This document shows, in pieces, positions 8,184 through 18,134 of a DNA stretch of 64,000 nt. A program made the translations under genes and the position numbers. How positions within the stretch are numbered: position 1 is the first letter of the stretch; each line of letters starts with the position of its first letter. The stretch is from positions 1,054,001 through 1,118,000 of the forward strand of contig CADEFN010000001.1 in assembly GCA_902826615.1 (NCBI GenBank), written 5' to 3'. Origin of the DNA: an uncultured Gemmatimonadota bacterium (GTDB lineage: Bacteria; Gemmatimonadota; Gemmatimonadetes; Gemmatimonadales; Gemmatimonadaceae). Under the pieces are notes generated by a model, which made no database searches, was not told where the DNA came from, and was given only the letters and a program-made list of their open reading frames with translations.

Positions 8184-10909
8184 TATTGAATGCCCTCGCA
8201 GTACCGCTGCGCACTCTGTCGCGACGTGCGCATGCCCCGCCACTTGGCTGAATCGAGCGCACTCGCAATGCCGCGCGCGGCCATGTCTTGCCAGGTCGCC
8301 GCAGCAGCCCCAAAAAGCGTCTCCGCCTTTTCGCACGCGCCGTCGGCCTTTCCCTCGATCCGCCGTGAGACGTCAACGTACGCGGTAGCGAGTGTACCCT
8401 CGGTCTCGGCGACAAACGAACGAATCACTGCGTCAGTGGAATCGACCCGGGTACGATTCATGAATGCTGTGACGCGATCGAGGAGTTCGGAGGCCCGTCC
8501 GGGTGGCCCTGTGCGTGACATGACCTGCGCGATGCGTGCGTCGGCTTCGATCAATGCGGCTCGCTTCCACAGGTTGGTGGAGTCTGCGGCCACATCGCCC
8601 ACACGCCGGGAAGACGCCTTCTCGAAATAGGGCAGGGCGGCTTTGTCCTGCCCCTGCCTGACGAGCATGTCACCCACGCGGACCTCGGCGTACGCCAGGC
8701 CACCCCGATATTGCTCACTCGCGGGATCGCGGCGGTGCAGCTCGGCATGGAGAGTGACATTCTCCCGATACAGTGCCTCGGCTTCGCGCACCCGGCCCAT
8801 GGCTGCGAGGATCTCTCCCTCGTTGTAGAGGGCAATGCCAGTGATGTAGCGGTAGTCGGTGTTCAGCGGATCATCGCGAACGAGCGCTCGACGCACTTCG
8901 ACCGAGCGATGCACATTCTCCACTGCTTCGGGAAAGCGCGCCATCTCGAAGAGCAGGAGGCCGAGGTGCTCGTAGGCCACCGAGTAGCCACGCCGTACGC
9001 GGACCCCTTCTCGATCGGTCGCCGGCATTGAATCCAGCGCCGCCAGCGACGCACGATAGGCAAGAGCGGCTGCGGGGCGATCACCGACACCCTGCAGGAT
9101 CTGGCCGAGATAGTCCTGGCTGGCATGCAACCGAAACCAGGTATCACTTGGCACAGGAGGACGTGCGACCAGCCGTGTGAGCAGTTGCGTGGAGACCCGC
9201 ATATGGCCAAGTCCCCGCTGCGGATCTCCTGTCTCCCAGAGCGTCATGCCGAGCATCCGAGATGTTCCGGCGAGATCTTCCACCGACTCGGCGTCGGCAG
9301 AGTCCTCGCGCACCAGCGCCGACAGGATCGCCACGCCCTTCTCCAGGCTGGCGATGGAGGCGGGAGTGTTGCCGAGGCTGGAGATCATGGTCCCACCCTG
9401 GACCTCGCCGACACGCAAGTAGCCCTGCGCGAGCTCGCGTCGCAGCGTGCGATCGTCGCCAGCATCCTTCGATAGTTTGTCCAGATAGGTGAGGCCATCC
9501 CGGACCAGCCGCTCACGGACGGGCGTGGCGCCCGGGAGATCGCGCACCGCGTCGTGGTAGTCGAATAGAACCGACCGCGACAGGGACCTGAGTTCGTTGA
9601 AGCGCCGCGTCGCAAGTTCGGCCTCCCGCCTGGCGATCCTGGCCTGCCAGGCCACGGCTGCGGTGCCTCCGATGGCGAGGACGAGTCCCAACCCGGCGGC
9701 GGCCACCCCGACGGCGTTTCGGCGCACAAACTTTTCTGTGCGGTAACGCAATGTGTCCGGGCGTGCGGAGACCGGGAGGCCCGCGAGATGGCGGCGGATG
9801 TCGGCGGCGAAGCGCTCTACAGAGGCATACCGTCGTTCAGGCTCCTTGCGCAGGGCCATCAGCACGATCGTATCGATGTCACCCTGCAGGCTGCGACGTG
9901 TGGCACCGGAGAGCGTGGTCGTGTGTGCACTGGGTCGTTGCGGTTCCGTCGTGCGAATCGCGCTGGCCATCGCCTCGGGTGTCCGGCTCGCAACCGTGTA
10001 TGGGAGCGTCCCCGTCAGCAACTCATAGAGCACAACACCGAGCGAGTACACATCGCTGGCTGTGGCGGCGTGACGACCCTCCAGCTGCTCGGGGCTGGCA
10101 TATGCTGGGGTGAGCGCGTTGAAGCCTGTGGCCGTGGCCATCTCCGCGTCGGCCTGAAGGATGCGGCCGATGCCGAAGTCCAGCAGCTTGGGCACGCCGT
10201 CGGGTGTGACCATGATGTTGAGCGGCTTGAGATCCCGATGCACCACGAGCTGCTGGTGCGCGTAGGTCACCGCGTCGCAAACCTTCAGGAATAGCTCGAG
10301 CCGAGCCGTGATCGAGAGGTCGCGTGCTGTTGCGAAGCGGTCGATCGGTTGCCCCGCAATGAACTCCATCACGAAATAGGGGCGCCCGTCGTCTGTGCTA
10401 CCGCCGTCGAGGAGACGCGCGATGTTGGGATGTGCAAGCGACGCGAGGATCTGTCGCTCCGTGTGAAAGCGCTGCAGCACGAAATCGGTGTCCATCCCGC
10501 GCTTCACGAGCTTCAGCGCCACCCGTTGCTCGAACTGCTGGCCCACGCGCTCGGCGAGATAGACCACCCCCATCCCGCCACGCCCCACCTCCTCGACCAG
10601 CCGAAAGGCTCCGATCTGGCGGCCAATCGTGTCGTCCTCCTGACGCACAGGGATCAAGGCGTCGAACCGCTGAGCGGCCCCCCGGTCCAGCCACAGGTTT
10701 TCGGAGTCGGCCACGGCGAGAAGGCGCTCGACATCGGCCAGGAGTTCGGCGTCGTTGGCGCAGGTCGACGCCAGCCAATCCGCGCGCGCTTCCCTGGGGC
10801 GCTCGAGGGCTGCGTCGAAAAGCAGGGAGGCACGCTCCCAGCGCTCCGGCGTCCATTGGTTCCCCACGAGCGCTGGAGTCATCCCGGGCGGAGAGAGGTC
10901 GTGAGTCAC
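8183..10909 (-). CDS. Ser/Thr protein kinase with membrane segment and TPR-like C-terminal half
   Basis: A 908-residue Hanks-type kinase. After an N-terminal helical region ('WLASTCANDAELLADVERLL'), the kinase domain spans about residues 100-370: glycine loop 'GRGGMGVVYLAERVG', Lys133 in 'VALKLVKRG', catalytic 'HRDLKPLNIMV' (224-234), 'DFG' (244-246) and 'TPAYASPEQ'. One membrane helix follows near residues 390-412, and about 480 residues of helical TPR-like repeats. This architecture is typical of planctomycete and Gemmatimonadota kinases found with a TIGR02999-type ECF sigma factor. One such factor lies at 16.6 kb, divergently oriented. The start is a GTG; the ATG just upstream is followed at once by a stop. 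Confidence 0.92.
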   Translation of the reverse strand: MTHDLSPPGMTPALVGNQWTPERWERASLLFDAALERPREARADWLASTCANDAELLADVERLLAVADSENLWLDRGAAQRFDALIPVRQEDDTIGRQIGAFRLVEEVGRGGMGVVYLAERVGQQFEQRVALKLVKRGMDTDFVLQRFHTERQILASLAHPNIARLLDGGSTDDGRPYFVMEFIAGQPIDRFATARDLSITARLELFLKVCDAVTYAHQQLVVHRDLKPLNIMVTPDGVPKLLDFGIGRILQADAEMATATGFNALTPAYASPEQLEGRHAATASDVYSLGVVLYELLTGTLPYTVASRTPEAMASAIRTTEPQRPSAHTTTLSGATRRSLQGDIDTIVLMALRKEPERRYASVERFAADIRRHLAGLPVSARPDTLRYRTEKFVRRNAVGVAAAGLGLVLAIGGTAAVAWQARIARREAELATRRFNELRSLSRSVLFDYHDAVRDLPGATPVRERLVRDGLTYLDKLSKDAGDDRTLRRELAQGYLRVGEVQGGTMISSLGNTPASIASLEKGVAILSALVREDSADAESVEDLAGTSRMLGMTLWETGDPQRGLGHMRVSTQLLTRLVARPPVPSDTWFRLHASQDYLGQILQGVGDRPAAALAYRASLAALDSMPATDREGVRVRRGYSVAYEHLGLLLFEMARFPEAVENVHRSVEVRRALVRDDPLNTDYRYITGIALYNEGEILAAMGRVREAEALYRENVTLHAELHRRDPASEQYRGGLAYAEVRVGDMLVRQGQDKAALPYFEKASSRRVGDVAADSTNLWKRAALIEADARIAQVMSRTGPPGRASELLDRVTAFMNRTRVDSTDAVIRSFVAETEGTLATAYVDVSRRIEGKADGACEKAETLFGAAAATWQDMAARGIASALDSAKWRGMRTSRQSAQRYCEGIQ

Positions 10910-11081
10910 ATCTAAAGCTGGTACGTGTAGTGGAAGTCAAACCGGAAAATTCTCCCCGGCAAGGTGGGCATTTCCGGGAGCAGCTCGCCAGCCCGTACTC
11001 CGAAGTGACCCGCCGGTCGCTGTCGCATCGGCACGAGCGTGGCGGTCACACAACTCTTCTGAACAACGGGCGGGTACTCCG

Positions 11082-11954
11082 ATGGCTGCACAAAACGCGG
11101 TATCGCAAGAGTTCATTGACGCGCTGATCGATGCCGGAGGGCCAGTGGCGAAAGCCAACGACCTGCCACCGGCCGCGATGGTCGCGTGCGCTATTGGCGA
11201 ATCGGGAGGGTCCAGTGCCATCTACAAGACGACACACTGTCCCTTCAACCTGCAAAAGCCCGCGCACTTCACCTGGGTGCACTGCAACACGGTCCTCATC
11301 CGCACACACACAAAGACGGATAGCAGCGGCCGGAGCGGCCAGCCCATGTACGCTCCGTTCTGTACGGCTCGTGGTGTCACAGAAGCCGAGTGGCTCGCGG
11401 ACGCCACGCGTATCTGGTGCGAGTGGGTGCTGGGGTGGCCGAATCCCGGAGCGCGCGCGCAGCTCCTCGCGGTGCGTGGCATGCCGGAGGCCTTTGCCCG
11501 GAATCTGCCACTGGTCGGTTTTGGGGAAGGTGACAAGCGCGTGCAGAACGGTGACACCTTCGCGCGAATCCTGCGCGAGAACAACCTGGTCGAGCGGTGT
11601 GCCAACATCGTCCCCAAGCGAGAAGCGCGTGTCTCACTCCCGATACCGGGATGGCTGCCTGGCTGGTGGATCGTCACGTGGCGTGCGCAAACGTTCTTCT
11701 ACCACTTCGACAAACAGCAGCAGGTGACGTGGACTCAGGTCCCTCCGATCAGTGCGACGATGCCACCACTTATCGCGTCGGACACTGGCAAGTTCATCAT
11801 TGGCGGTGGATCGGCGATTTCCATCACCTGGGGTGCGACGGGTTCCGAGGAATCGTTGGCTCCCACGTCCAAGGCCGCCAAGCCCGATGCCTTGGCAGGC
11901 ATGTGGAGGGGCTCAGAGCCGTTGACGGCTGTCCGCTTCCCGGCCAAGCCGTGA
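11082..11954 (+). CDS. glucosaminidase-like domain protein
   Basis: A 290-residue protein. Its N-terminal 150 residues look like the FlgJ/Bax-type glucosaminidase domain: 'FIDALIDAGGPVAKANDLPP', then 'GESGGSSAIYKTTHCPFNLQ', where the Glu corresponds to the catalytic 'ESGWG' position and the 'NL' to the family's 'NLFG'. The C-terminal part is a strand-rich region without recognised motifs. No signal peptide is visible, so export, if any, is by another route. It heads a right-facing block of five envelope-type genes. The family call is moderate. Confidence 0.6.
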   Translation: MAAQNAVSQEFIDALIDAGGPVAKANDLPPAAMVACAIGESGGSSAIYKTTHCPFNLQKPAHFTWVHCNTVLIRTHTKTDSSGRSGQPMYAPFCTARGVTEAEWLADATRIWCEWVLGWPNPGARAQLLAVRGMPEAFARNLPLVGFGEGDKRVQNGDTFARILRENNLVERCANIVPKREARVSLPIPGWLPGWWIVTWRAQTFFYHFDKQQQVTWTQVPPISATMPPLIASDTGKFIIGGGSAISITWGATGSEESLAPTSKAAKPDALAGMWRGSEPLTAVRFPAKP

Positions 11955-12015
11955 TCCACGCGGGCCTCCTCATGTTGCTATCCGCGTTTCAATCAATGTT
12001 GCCATTCGCCCCATC

Positions 12016-12726
12016 ATGATCACTGAACTACTCCAGGCTGCCTGGAACACGGTGACATCGCCATCGCTAGCTCTCGTCGAACGGGTTGGCATTGGTGTGA
12101 TGTTTGCCTCACCGGCCCTCTTGGCGGGTCTCTTCATCGTGCGCTACATCCTGGGAGGCCCGCGCCGGGTTGCGTGGAGGGCACTCGCCGAGCGCAACGG
12201 GTGGATGTCACCGCGTGACGGTCGACTCACTGGAATCGCCGGCTCGATCGCGTGGCAGTACGGGCCGGATGGCAGCGACCACGAGGATGTGGCCTTTGTC
12301 GCCCGAGGGGTGGACCCGGGCGTCACCCTCCTCGTCGGCCCGCGTGACGCGTATGAACGAGCCAGTCGCAGTGCATCCGGTGGTCTGACACTTGGCAAGC
12401 TCCTGGATGTTGGGACAACCGCTTGGATGCGCGTCCCTGGTCTGATCAGTGTCGACGTCGGGAGTGGCGAATTCCAGCGGCTGTTCGTGGTGCTCGTTAC
12501 GCGACCCGCCGATGCGCACAGGGCCATAACGACCGAGCTCGAGCGCTGGTGGCTCCAGGAGGGCTCGCCCGGGTTTACCGCAGAAAAACTCGACGTGTCC
12601 GTTACGCAGGGAACGGTCCGAGTGCGACTTCCTGTGCGCTCGCCCGGCCCTGAAGGGGCAGAGCGGCTCGTACGCGTTGGGCTGGCGTTGACTCAGGCGC
12701 TGTCTGACACGACACCGTCGCGCTGA
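12016..12726 (+). CDS. membrane-anchored protein of unknown function
   Basis: 236 residues with one N-terminal membrane helix ('VGIGVMFASPALLAGLFIV', about residues 24-46) followed by a basic turn and a soluble domain of about 180 residues. I recognise no family. It follows the glucosaminidase-like gene by about 60 bases on the same strand. The soluble part would be cytosolic or periplasmic depending on topology; the basic 'RRVAWRALAER' after the helix favours cytosolic. Confidence 0.6.
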   Translation: MITELLQAAWNTVTSPSLALVERVGIGVMFASPALLAGLFIVRYILGGPRRVAWRALAERNGWMSPRDGRLTGIAGSIAWQYGPDGSDHEDVAFVARGVDPGVTLLVGPRDAYERASRSASGGLTLGKLLDVGTTAWMRVPGLISVDVGSGEFQRLFVVLVTRPADAHRAITTELERWWLQEGSPGFTAEKLDVSVTQGTVRVRLPVRSPGPEGAERLVRVGLALTQALSDTTPSR

Positions 12727-12808
12727 AACCCTCGTTTCCGGTTGGTCGGCGAAATGACGTGAACAGGGAAGAGCGCCACCTCGCGCCCCTCTCACCTCGC
12801 TTCAGACC

Positions 12809-14056
12809 ATGCGTGACCCACGTCAAGCCGCTCCACTGGGAGCGCCGCGATTCTTCTCGAGCGCACTACGGGCGTGCGTGATCCTGCTCGTCACTCATCG
12901 GACAGCTCTCGCGCAGGGCGACGCGCCGGTCCCGCGCATACCCCTCTGCGTAGGTCTGACGATTACCACCGCCGTCAGCCAGCCCAATGGGGACTACGAG
13001 TCGATCAAGACCGTGCGATCGATATCCAACACAGAAGTGCAACTCACCTACTCCTCGGAAGCCATGCAGCAGGGGATGTTCGACGAGCAGCCACGACTGG
13101 TGCGGACGAATGTGCGCCGCGTCATGCAGCGCGCCGACCTCGACACCGCGAGTCTCTACTTGCAGCAGTTTGGTGAATACGTCCCCGAGCGCGCTGCCGG
13201 GACGACGAGTATCGGCACCTCAGCGGCCGTGCTGCGCGCACTCAAGACCAGGGGGCAGGCCGAACTCGCGCTCTTCCTGCCATTCGCGGGTCCGGTGAGC
13301 GGCAATCGAGGGGATCACCCGAGTGTCTACGACCATCAAGTGTTGGTGCCGGTGCACCGCGTTGGTGCCACCACTGTTCCGGTGCTCGTGGACGACCGAC
13401 GGGTTGAGTTACCGGTGATCCGCGTGGCCGGCAACTTTTTCGGTGATAGCGCGGAGTTGTTCCTGCTGGACGACCCTGCCAATCCGCTGACCCTCGCCTA
13501 CCGGTTTGGCATCGGCGGCGTCAAGCAGGAGGATCTTGACCTGCTGCCGCATCTCGCCAACGGACGCAAGGGTGGCGACGACAAGGACGTGATGCGCGTG
13601 GTGAAGATCGCCACGCAGTGTAGTGCACCCCCGCCGTCCGACCGTGCGCCCGAGCGTGGCACAGGACGTGGCGACGCGCTGGGGAGAATGGAGGACGCAC
13701 TGGTGATGCGGCGCAAGGTGGACCTCTTCCAGCTGTTCTTTGGCTTCAACAGCGACACGTTGCGTGAAGAGTCATTCCCGACGTTGTCTGCGATCGCCAC
13801 GCTGATGGCCAAACATCCGGACTGGGTGCTGCGCATCGACGGCCATACCGACAACGTCGCCAGCGACGGTTATAACCTCACGCTCTCCAAACGGCGGGCA
13901 GCGGCGGTCAAGCGGATACTCGTTGCCAAACACAAGATCTCCGAGGGCCGGTTGCAGTCCGATGGGTTTGGCGAGACGCGGCCGATCGACTCCAACGCAA
14001 CGTTGCAGGGACGGGCCCGTAATCGGCGCGTCGAGCTGGTTCGGGTGGACCCATGA
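12809..14056 (+). CDS. OmpA-family outer-membrane/peptidoglycan-binding protein
   Basis: A 415-residue protein with a signal peptide ending near 'RTALAQG', a central region of about 270 residues of unknown fold, and a C-terminal OmpA-like domain (about residues 305-413). The latter shows 'LFFGFNSDTLREESFPTL', 'LRIDGHTDNVASDGYNLTLS', 'KRRAAAVKRIL' and 'RARNRRVELVRV', all standard for peptidoglycan anchoring. Its TGA overlaps the ATG of the next gene. It probably ties the outer envelope to the cell wall. Confidence 0.88.
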   Translation: MRDPRQAAPLGAPRFFSSALRACVILLVTHRTALAQGDAPVPRIPLCVGLTITTAVSQPNGDYESIKTVRSISNTEVQLTYSSEAMQQGMFDEQPRLVRTNVRRVMQRADLDTASLYLQQFGEYVPERAAGTTSIGTSAAVLRALKTRGQAELALFLPFAGPVSGNRGDHPSVYDHQVLVPVHRVGATTVPVLVDDRRVELPVIRVAGNFFGDSAELFLLDDPANPLTLAYRFGIGGVKQEDLDLLPHLANGRKGGDDKDVMRVVKIATQCSAPPPSDRAPERGTGRGDALGRMEDALVMRRKVDLFQLFFGFNSDTLREESFPTLSAIATLMAKHPDWVLRIDGHTDNVASDGYNLTLSKRRAAAVKRILVAKHKISEGRLQSDGFGETRPIDSNATLQGRARNRRVELVRVDP

Positions 14057-14778
14057 TGCGGCGCCGTCTGTACCGGTGTGCGACAGCCGCCGTCACGCTC
14101 CTGGTCGCACTCGCGACCACCGGTCGCGCGCAAGACCTGAAGGTCATGGACCGCTCCCGGGCCGCATATGCCGCGCTTGATACCTACGCTGATTCCGGTA
14201 CCGTCGTCGTGGAGTCTGGCATCGCCGGCGCCGTGCTCGTCGAACGCTTCACCTTCCGCACCGCCTTCAAGCGCCCGCGCCAATACCTGTTCGAGTTTGT
14301 CGGACCTGACGATCGGGTCGCGCTGTGGTGCGAGACGAGGGACGGCGACTTTCACTCGTGGTGGAAGACGACCGGGGTGCACGAGGTGCATGGCAACCGC
14401 ACGGGGATCAACGCCTTTCTCACGACGGCCGCACCCACAAAGGGGACGAGCCTGTATCTGGTGTCCATTCTGCTGCCCCAAACGGAGCTCCTTGCGTCGT
14501 TGTGGGACTTCAAGCCGACTGGTGCGGTTCGCGACACCATCGGTGGGCGTGCGCACCTGAAGCTCACCGGCGAGATGAAGGGACACTTTGGTAGCGGACG
14601 CCCGATCGCCATCTGGGTCGACCCGGCGACGCTGCTCATTCGCCGCATTGTGGAGGACACGCCCGCTGAGTCACCCGCCGGGAGCGTGGACCGCGTGACG
14701 ACCAACTTCCTGGCTCGTGCCAACCCACCATTGACCGAGAGCACCTTTCGCTATCGCGTGCCGGGCACACGCCAATGA
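14053..14778 (+). CDS. secreted lipoprotein-carrier-like protein
   Basis: 241 residues with a signal peptide ending 'TTGRAQD'. The mature part resembles the LolA/DUF2092 fold: an early helix 'AYAALDTYADSGTVVVESG', strands with 'FTFRTAFKRPRQYLFEFVG' and 'IAIWVDPATLLIRRIVEDTP', which is typical of this half-barrel. Such proteins bind acyl chains. It is coupled by ATGA overlaps to both neighbours. Fold-level call only. Confidence 0.6.
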   Translation: MMRRRLYRCATAAVTLLVALATTGRAQDLKVMDRSRAAYAALDTYADSGTVVVESGIAGAVLVERFTFRTAFKRPRQYLFEFVGPDDRVALWCETRDGDFHSWWKTTGVHEVHGNRTGINAFLTTAAPTKGTSLYLVSILLPQTELLASLWDFKPTGAVRDTIGGRAHLKLTGEMKGHFGSGRPIAIWVDPATLLIRRIVEDTPAESPAGSVDRVTTNFLARANPPLTESTFRYRVPGTRQ

Positions 14779-16508
14779 ATCGCGCGATCATCTGCTGGTT
14801 AGGGCTCGCCGTGGTGATGCTGCCCGCGATTGCCGGCGCACAATCGTTGACCGGGGTGCGGCAGCTCACCGTGCAACCCCCGATCGTTCCCCCCGGGACA
14901 CAGGTCATCCTGCGCGGCGTCTTCCCTATGGATGGCCCGACCACCAAGCATGGCCGCATTTCACTGGTGGTGCACCCGGCCAACGACGGAGTGAAGCCAC
15001 CAAGGCCGATCACCCTGGTGGCTCGTGCCGATACCAATGGCCGCTTCGTCTATGCATGGTCGGGTGCGAAAACCATCGGGACCTACACAGTGACAGCGAC
15101 ATCACCGGGAGGACGCTTCACCGCAAGTGATACCTTCCATGTCGCAGACGTTGATGACGTCAGCTCGCTCTATGTCGAGGAGTTGACGAAGATCCTGCTG
15201 CATGCAGCCAAGGTCATTCGGTCGCTGGGCACCCTGCTGCCGACCTTGCCACCGTCTCCCGAGCGCGCATCGGTCGAGGAGGACTGGGAAGCGATGGAGC
15301 CGAAACTCACCAGGGTGGTCGGCGCTCCCGCGCGCCTCAAACGCGCCTTCGCGGTCGCCCGTCCGCTTTTTGAAATTCAGGAGCTGGAGTTTCAGGACAT
15401 CGAGTTTGCCGCCGACATCGAGCTGGACGCGGGTCCGTCACAGGGAATATCGCCAAAGACCAAAGCACTCCGTCAGCTCGATGCCTGGCGTGGCAAAGCC
15501 AAGACCTACGGCCCCATCGTCGACGCACACCTCAAGGCGAGCAAGTCTGCCGGAGAACGCTGTGAAGTCATCGACCAGATCAGCGAAGGCCTGCAGCTGG
15601 TCTCCGCGCTTTTTGGGCTCGCGGCCAAGCCCTTCGACATTCTGGTGAACTTCTCCAAGGACGTCCTGGCATCGAAACTCGGTGGTCTCGCGTCATCATC
15701 GGGCAAACAGTTTGTGAATGGCCAGGCGGCCAAACAGATCAGCCTCATGGGCATCGAGGAGGCCAATTGGCACGCCGTCGCTCATGGCGCATTGGTCGAC
15801 CTGACGGGCCAGCTCACCAAACTGGTGTTCGAGAAGTACTGCGAGTCGATTGCTGGTCCCGTTGCTGGCGGCATGCAGGCCGAGTTCTCCAATCTCTCGG
15901 GCACGTGGTGGAGGTACAGCTTCGAGGTCAGCGGACGGCTGGTGCTGCGATACGCAAAGGCAGGTGCCGGAGCCGCTCGCACCGTGCGAGGGGAGTTCAT
16001 TGGGAGTGGGTACAACTTTGGCGTCAGCTGGAGGCCACCCATCGATCCCAAGTTCATCGCGAACACCGGCTCCATTCTCTTGCACAATGTGTTCTCACCT
16101 GTCGGGACGCGTCCGGAAGTTCGTCCCGAGTTCGAGGGAAAAGTCCTCGAGATGGCCAGCCCGAAGTCGTTCTTTGTTCCCGTGGAGGGCGAGATCGTAA
16201 ACGATCGCGTGGTACTGAGACTCCAGAACGCCCGTATCGACTTCGAGAATCACACCTCCGCGTGGGGGTTCTACTTTCTGCTGTCGCCATTGTCGCTCAG
16301 CATCGAGTATGAAGATGTGGAGCTCCCGTACAAGGGAGCGCATCACCTCATACTCCGTGCGGCGGAAGACGGGCCTCTGGTGTTGCCGCTCAAACGCACA
16401 CGCAGCCAGGAAACGGCGGAACGCCAGTTCACGCGCCGCAAAACGACAGAGACCTCGCGCGCCAGCTATCAACTGACCATCAAGTTGTGCTCCGGAGGCT
16501 GCAGCTGA
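14775..16508 (+). CDS. large secreted protein of unknown function
   Basis: 577 residues with a clean signal peptide ('MNRAIICWLGLAVVMLPAIA', cleavage after 'GAQS'). Residues about 30-130 look like an Ig-like or carbohydrate-binding beta-sandwich ('GRFVYAWSGAKTIGTYTVTA'). A helical middle follows (about 130-370), then a strand-rich C-terminal domain (about 375-530) ending with an arginine-rich stretch and 'LCSGGCS'. I recognise no family. It is translationally coupled to the gene before and ends about 80 bases before the sigma-factor start. Confidence 0.6.
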   Translation: MNRAIICWLGLAVVMLPAIAGAQSLTGVRQLTVQPPIVPPGTQVILRGVFPMDGPTTKHGRISLVVHPANDGVKPPRPITLVARADTNGRFVYAWSGAKTIGTYTVTATSPGGRFTASDTFHVADVDDVSSLYVEELTKILLHAAKVIRSLGTLLPTLPPSPERASVEEDWEAMEPKLTRVVGAPARLKRAFAVARPLFEIQELEFQDIEFAADIELDAGPSQGISPKTKALRQLDAWRGKAKTYGPIVDAHLKASKSAGERCEVIDQISEGLQLVSALFGLAAKPFDILVNFSKDVLASKLGGLASSSGKQFVNGQAAKQISLMGIEEANWHAVAHGALVDLTGQLTKLVFEKYCESIAGPVAGGMQAEFSNLSGTWWRYSFEVSGRLVLRYAKAGAGAARTVRGEFIGSGYNFGVSWRPPIDPKFIANTGSILLHNVFSPVGTRPEVRPEFEGKVLEMASPKSFFVPVEGEIVNDRVVLRLQNARIDFENHTSAWGFYFLLSPLSLSIEYEDVELPYKGAHHLILRAAEDGPLVLPLKRTRSQETAERQFTRRKTTETSRASYQLTIKLCSGGCS

Positions 16509-16585
16509 CCCTGGCGTTGTGACGGCACCTGTGTTGCCGGAGGCGCGTCGGCGGGAGCAGATTGCACCGCCCCCACCTCCGCGCA

Positions 16586-17149
16586 ATGCCCGACGGCGAC
16601 GCCCACCAGATCACTGACCTCTTGCTGCAAATCCGCGCGGGGCAGTCCGACTCCCTCGAGCGGCTCATGCCTCTGGTGTATGCCGAGCTGCACCGGATAG
16701 CGAGTCACCGGGTGCGGGGGCACGACCAAACGATGGGCGCCACCTCACTCGTGCACGAAGCCTACCTCAAGCTCTTCCAGGGTGCCGGGATCGACGTGCA
16801 AACCCGCGGGCACTTCTTTGCGGTTGCGGCGACCGCGATGCGGCAGATCATTGTGGATCGGGCCCGTGCGCACCTGAGTGACAAACGCGGGGGTGGACAG
16901 AAGCGGGTGACCCTCGACGACAACTCGGCGAGCACGGACGACCAGGCGGAGCAGGCGGTGGCACTGGACGATGCACTTGATCGTTTGGAAGCCCTGGACC
17001 CGCGCCTGCGCCGCGTGGTGGAGTGTCGGTTCTTTGCCGGACTCACCGAAGAGGAGACCGCCGAGGCCGTGGGCGTGACGTCGCGGACGGTACGGTCGGA
17101 TTGGGTGAAGGCGCGGGCGTTGTTAGGCAGCTGGCTGGCTGCCGAGTGA
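16586..17149 (+). CDS. ECF sigma factor (TIGR02999-like, kinase-associated type)
   Basis: A 187-residue ECF sigma factor. Region 2 is 'LVYAELHRIASHRVRGHDQT' with 'GATSLVHEAYLKLF', which is diagnostic of the group that partners with Hanks-type kinases. Region 4 is 'VVECRFFAGLTEEETAEAVG' with the recognition helix 'TSRTVRSDWVKARALL'. In this group, control is thought to be by kinase phosphorylation rather than a zinc anti-sigma factor, and no anti-sigma gene is adjacent. The candidate kinase is the divergent gene at 8.2-10.9 kb. The ATG at 16586 is preferred over a TTG upstream. Confidence 0.9.
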   Translation: MPDGDAHQITDLLLQIRAGQSDSLERLMPLVYAELHRIASHRVRGHDQTMGATSLVHEAYLKLFQGAGIDVQTRGHFFAVAATAMRQIIVDRARAHLSDKRGGGQKRVTLDDNSASTDDQAEQAVALDDALDRLEALDPRLRRVVECRFFAGLTEEETAEAVGVTSRTVRSDWVKARALLGSWLAAE

Positions 17150-17227
17150 GAGGTCGCATCCTGGCACTCCAGCACCGGTAATGCCACGTACCAAGACAAG
17201 TGCCTGACAGTCGCGAGCGGCCTGCGG

Positions 17228-18025
17228 CTAATTGACACGCGCGCACAGGGCGACGACTTCTACCACGTAGGCTGGCAGGAACATATCGATGGGCATGAGC
17301 ATCTCTACCACCCACTCTCGGTCGGAAAAGCCAAACGCCGCGTTGGGATAACTTCCGGTTGGGTAGGGGTTCGCGTTGAAGTTAGATCTTGTTACCGACG
17401 GAACGTCGGTAATGCGGTACGCGGTCTGGTGAGTGATTCGGTACTCGGCCGAAGGGCTCAGCAGCCCACCACCGATCGCGATCTTCCCTTGAGGACAGGT
17501 CGCCGTCAGAAATTCGGTGCCGAACGCACCCTTGAGATCGTACCTCTGTTTGACTCGCTCGAACCCGGAAAGCGTACCCGATCCGACGAGTGACCCCGGC
17601 GGACCGGCCGGACCAGCGGGACCCTGAACTCCTGCTGCTCCCTGCGGCCCCACCATTCCCTGAGGGCCAGCATCCCCTTTGGGCCCCGCCGCACCGACAG
17701 GCCCACTCGGTCCCTGGGGGCCTGCCGGCCCTGGTACTCCAGTCGACGGACCGGCGGGTCCCTGTGGACCAACGGGACCCTGTGGGCCGGGACTTCCCTG
17801 CGCCCCTGCCGGCCCCACTGCATTCCACTGAACCAACAAATGATCAGCAGCGCGGCACGCCGCTGGAGCATTGTCGCGGCCGACGAGGTACAGCGTGCCC
17901 GACCGTGGCACGAAGCAGGCGAGGATCGGAGCGGTTTGTTGCGCGGACAGGGTGGACGAGACGGCGAGTGAAAGTCCCAACGCGAACGATGCACAAAGCG
18001 GGGCGAGCAGGCGGGGCATGGTCAT
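17228..18025 (-). CDS. secreted collagen-like protein, paralogue 1
   Basis: 265 residues: signal peptide ending 'STLSAQQ'; a conserved N-terminal module ('[19 protein letters not shown]'...'QWNAVG'); a Gly-X-Y collagen-like rod of about 24 triplets broken once by 'PSTG'; and a globular C-terminal module with '[14 protein letters not shown]', '[17 protein letters not shown]' and a final 'VVALCARVN'. The rod should trimerise like bacterial collagens; the ends may be adhesive or assembly domains. It is the last of five tandem paralogues read leftwards. An ATG six bases inside is equally possible. Confidence 0.85.
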   Translation of the reverse strand: MTMPRLLAPLCASFALGLSLAVSSTLSAQQTAPILACFVPRSGTLYLVGRDNAPAACRAADHLLVQWNAVGPAGAQGSPGPQGPVGPQGPAGPSTGVPGPAGPQGPSGPVGAAGPKGDAGPQGMVGPQGAAGVQGPAGPAGPPGSLVGSGTLSGFERVKQRYDLKGAFGTEFLTATCPQGKIAIGGGLLSPSAEYRITHQTAYRITDVPSVTRSNFNANPYPTGSYPNAAFGFSDREWVVEMLMPIDMFLPAYVVEVVALCARVN

Positions 18026-18134
18026 ACTCCAGGTGCGAAAGGGTCCACCGTGAAGTACGAGAAAACGGGATGCTCGCGGAAATGCGGTGATGTCGCGCCA
18101 GTCAGAGGCAGCACCACCGTCGTTCATCGCACCG

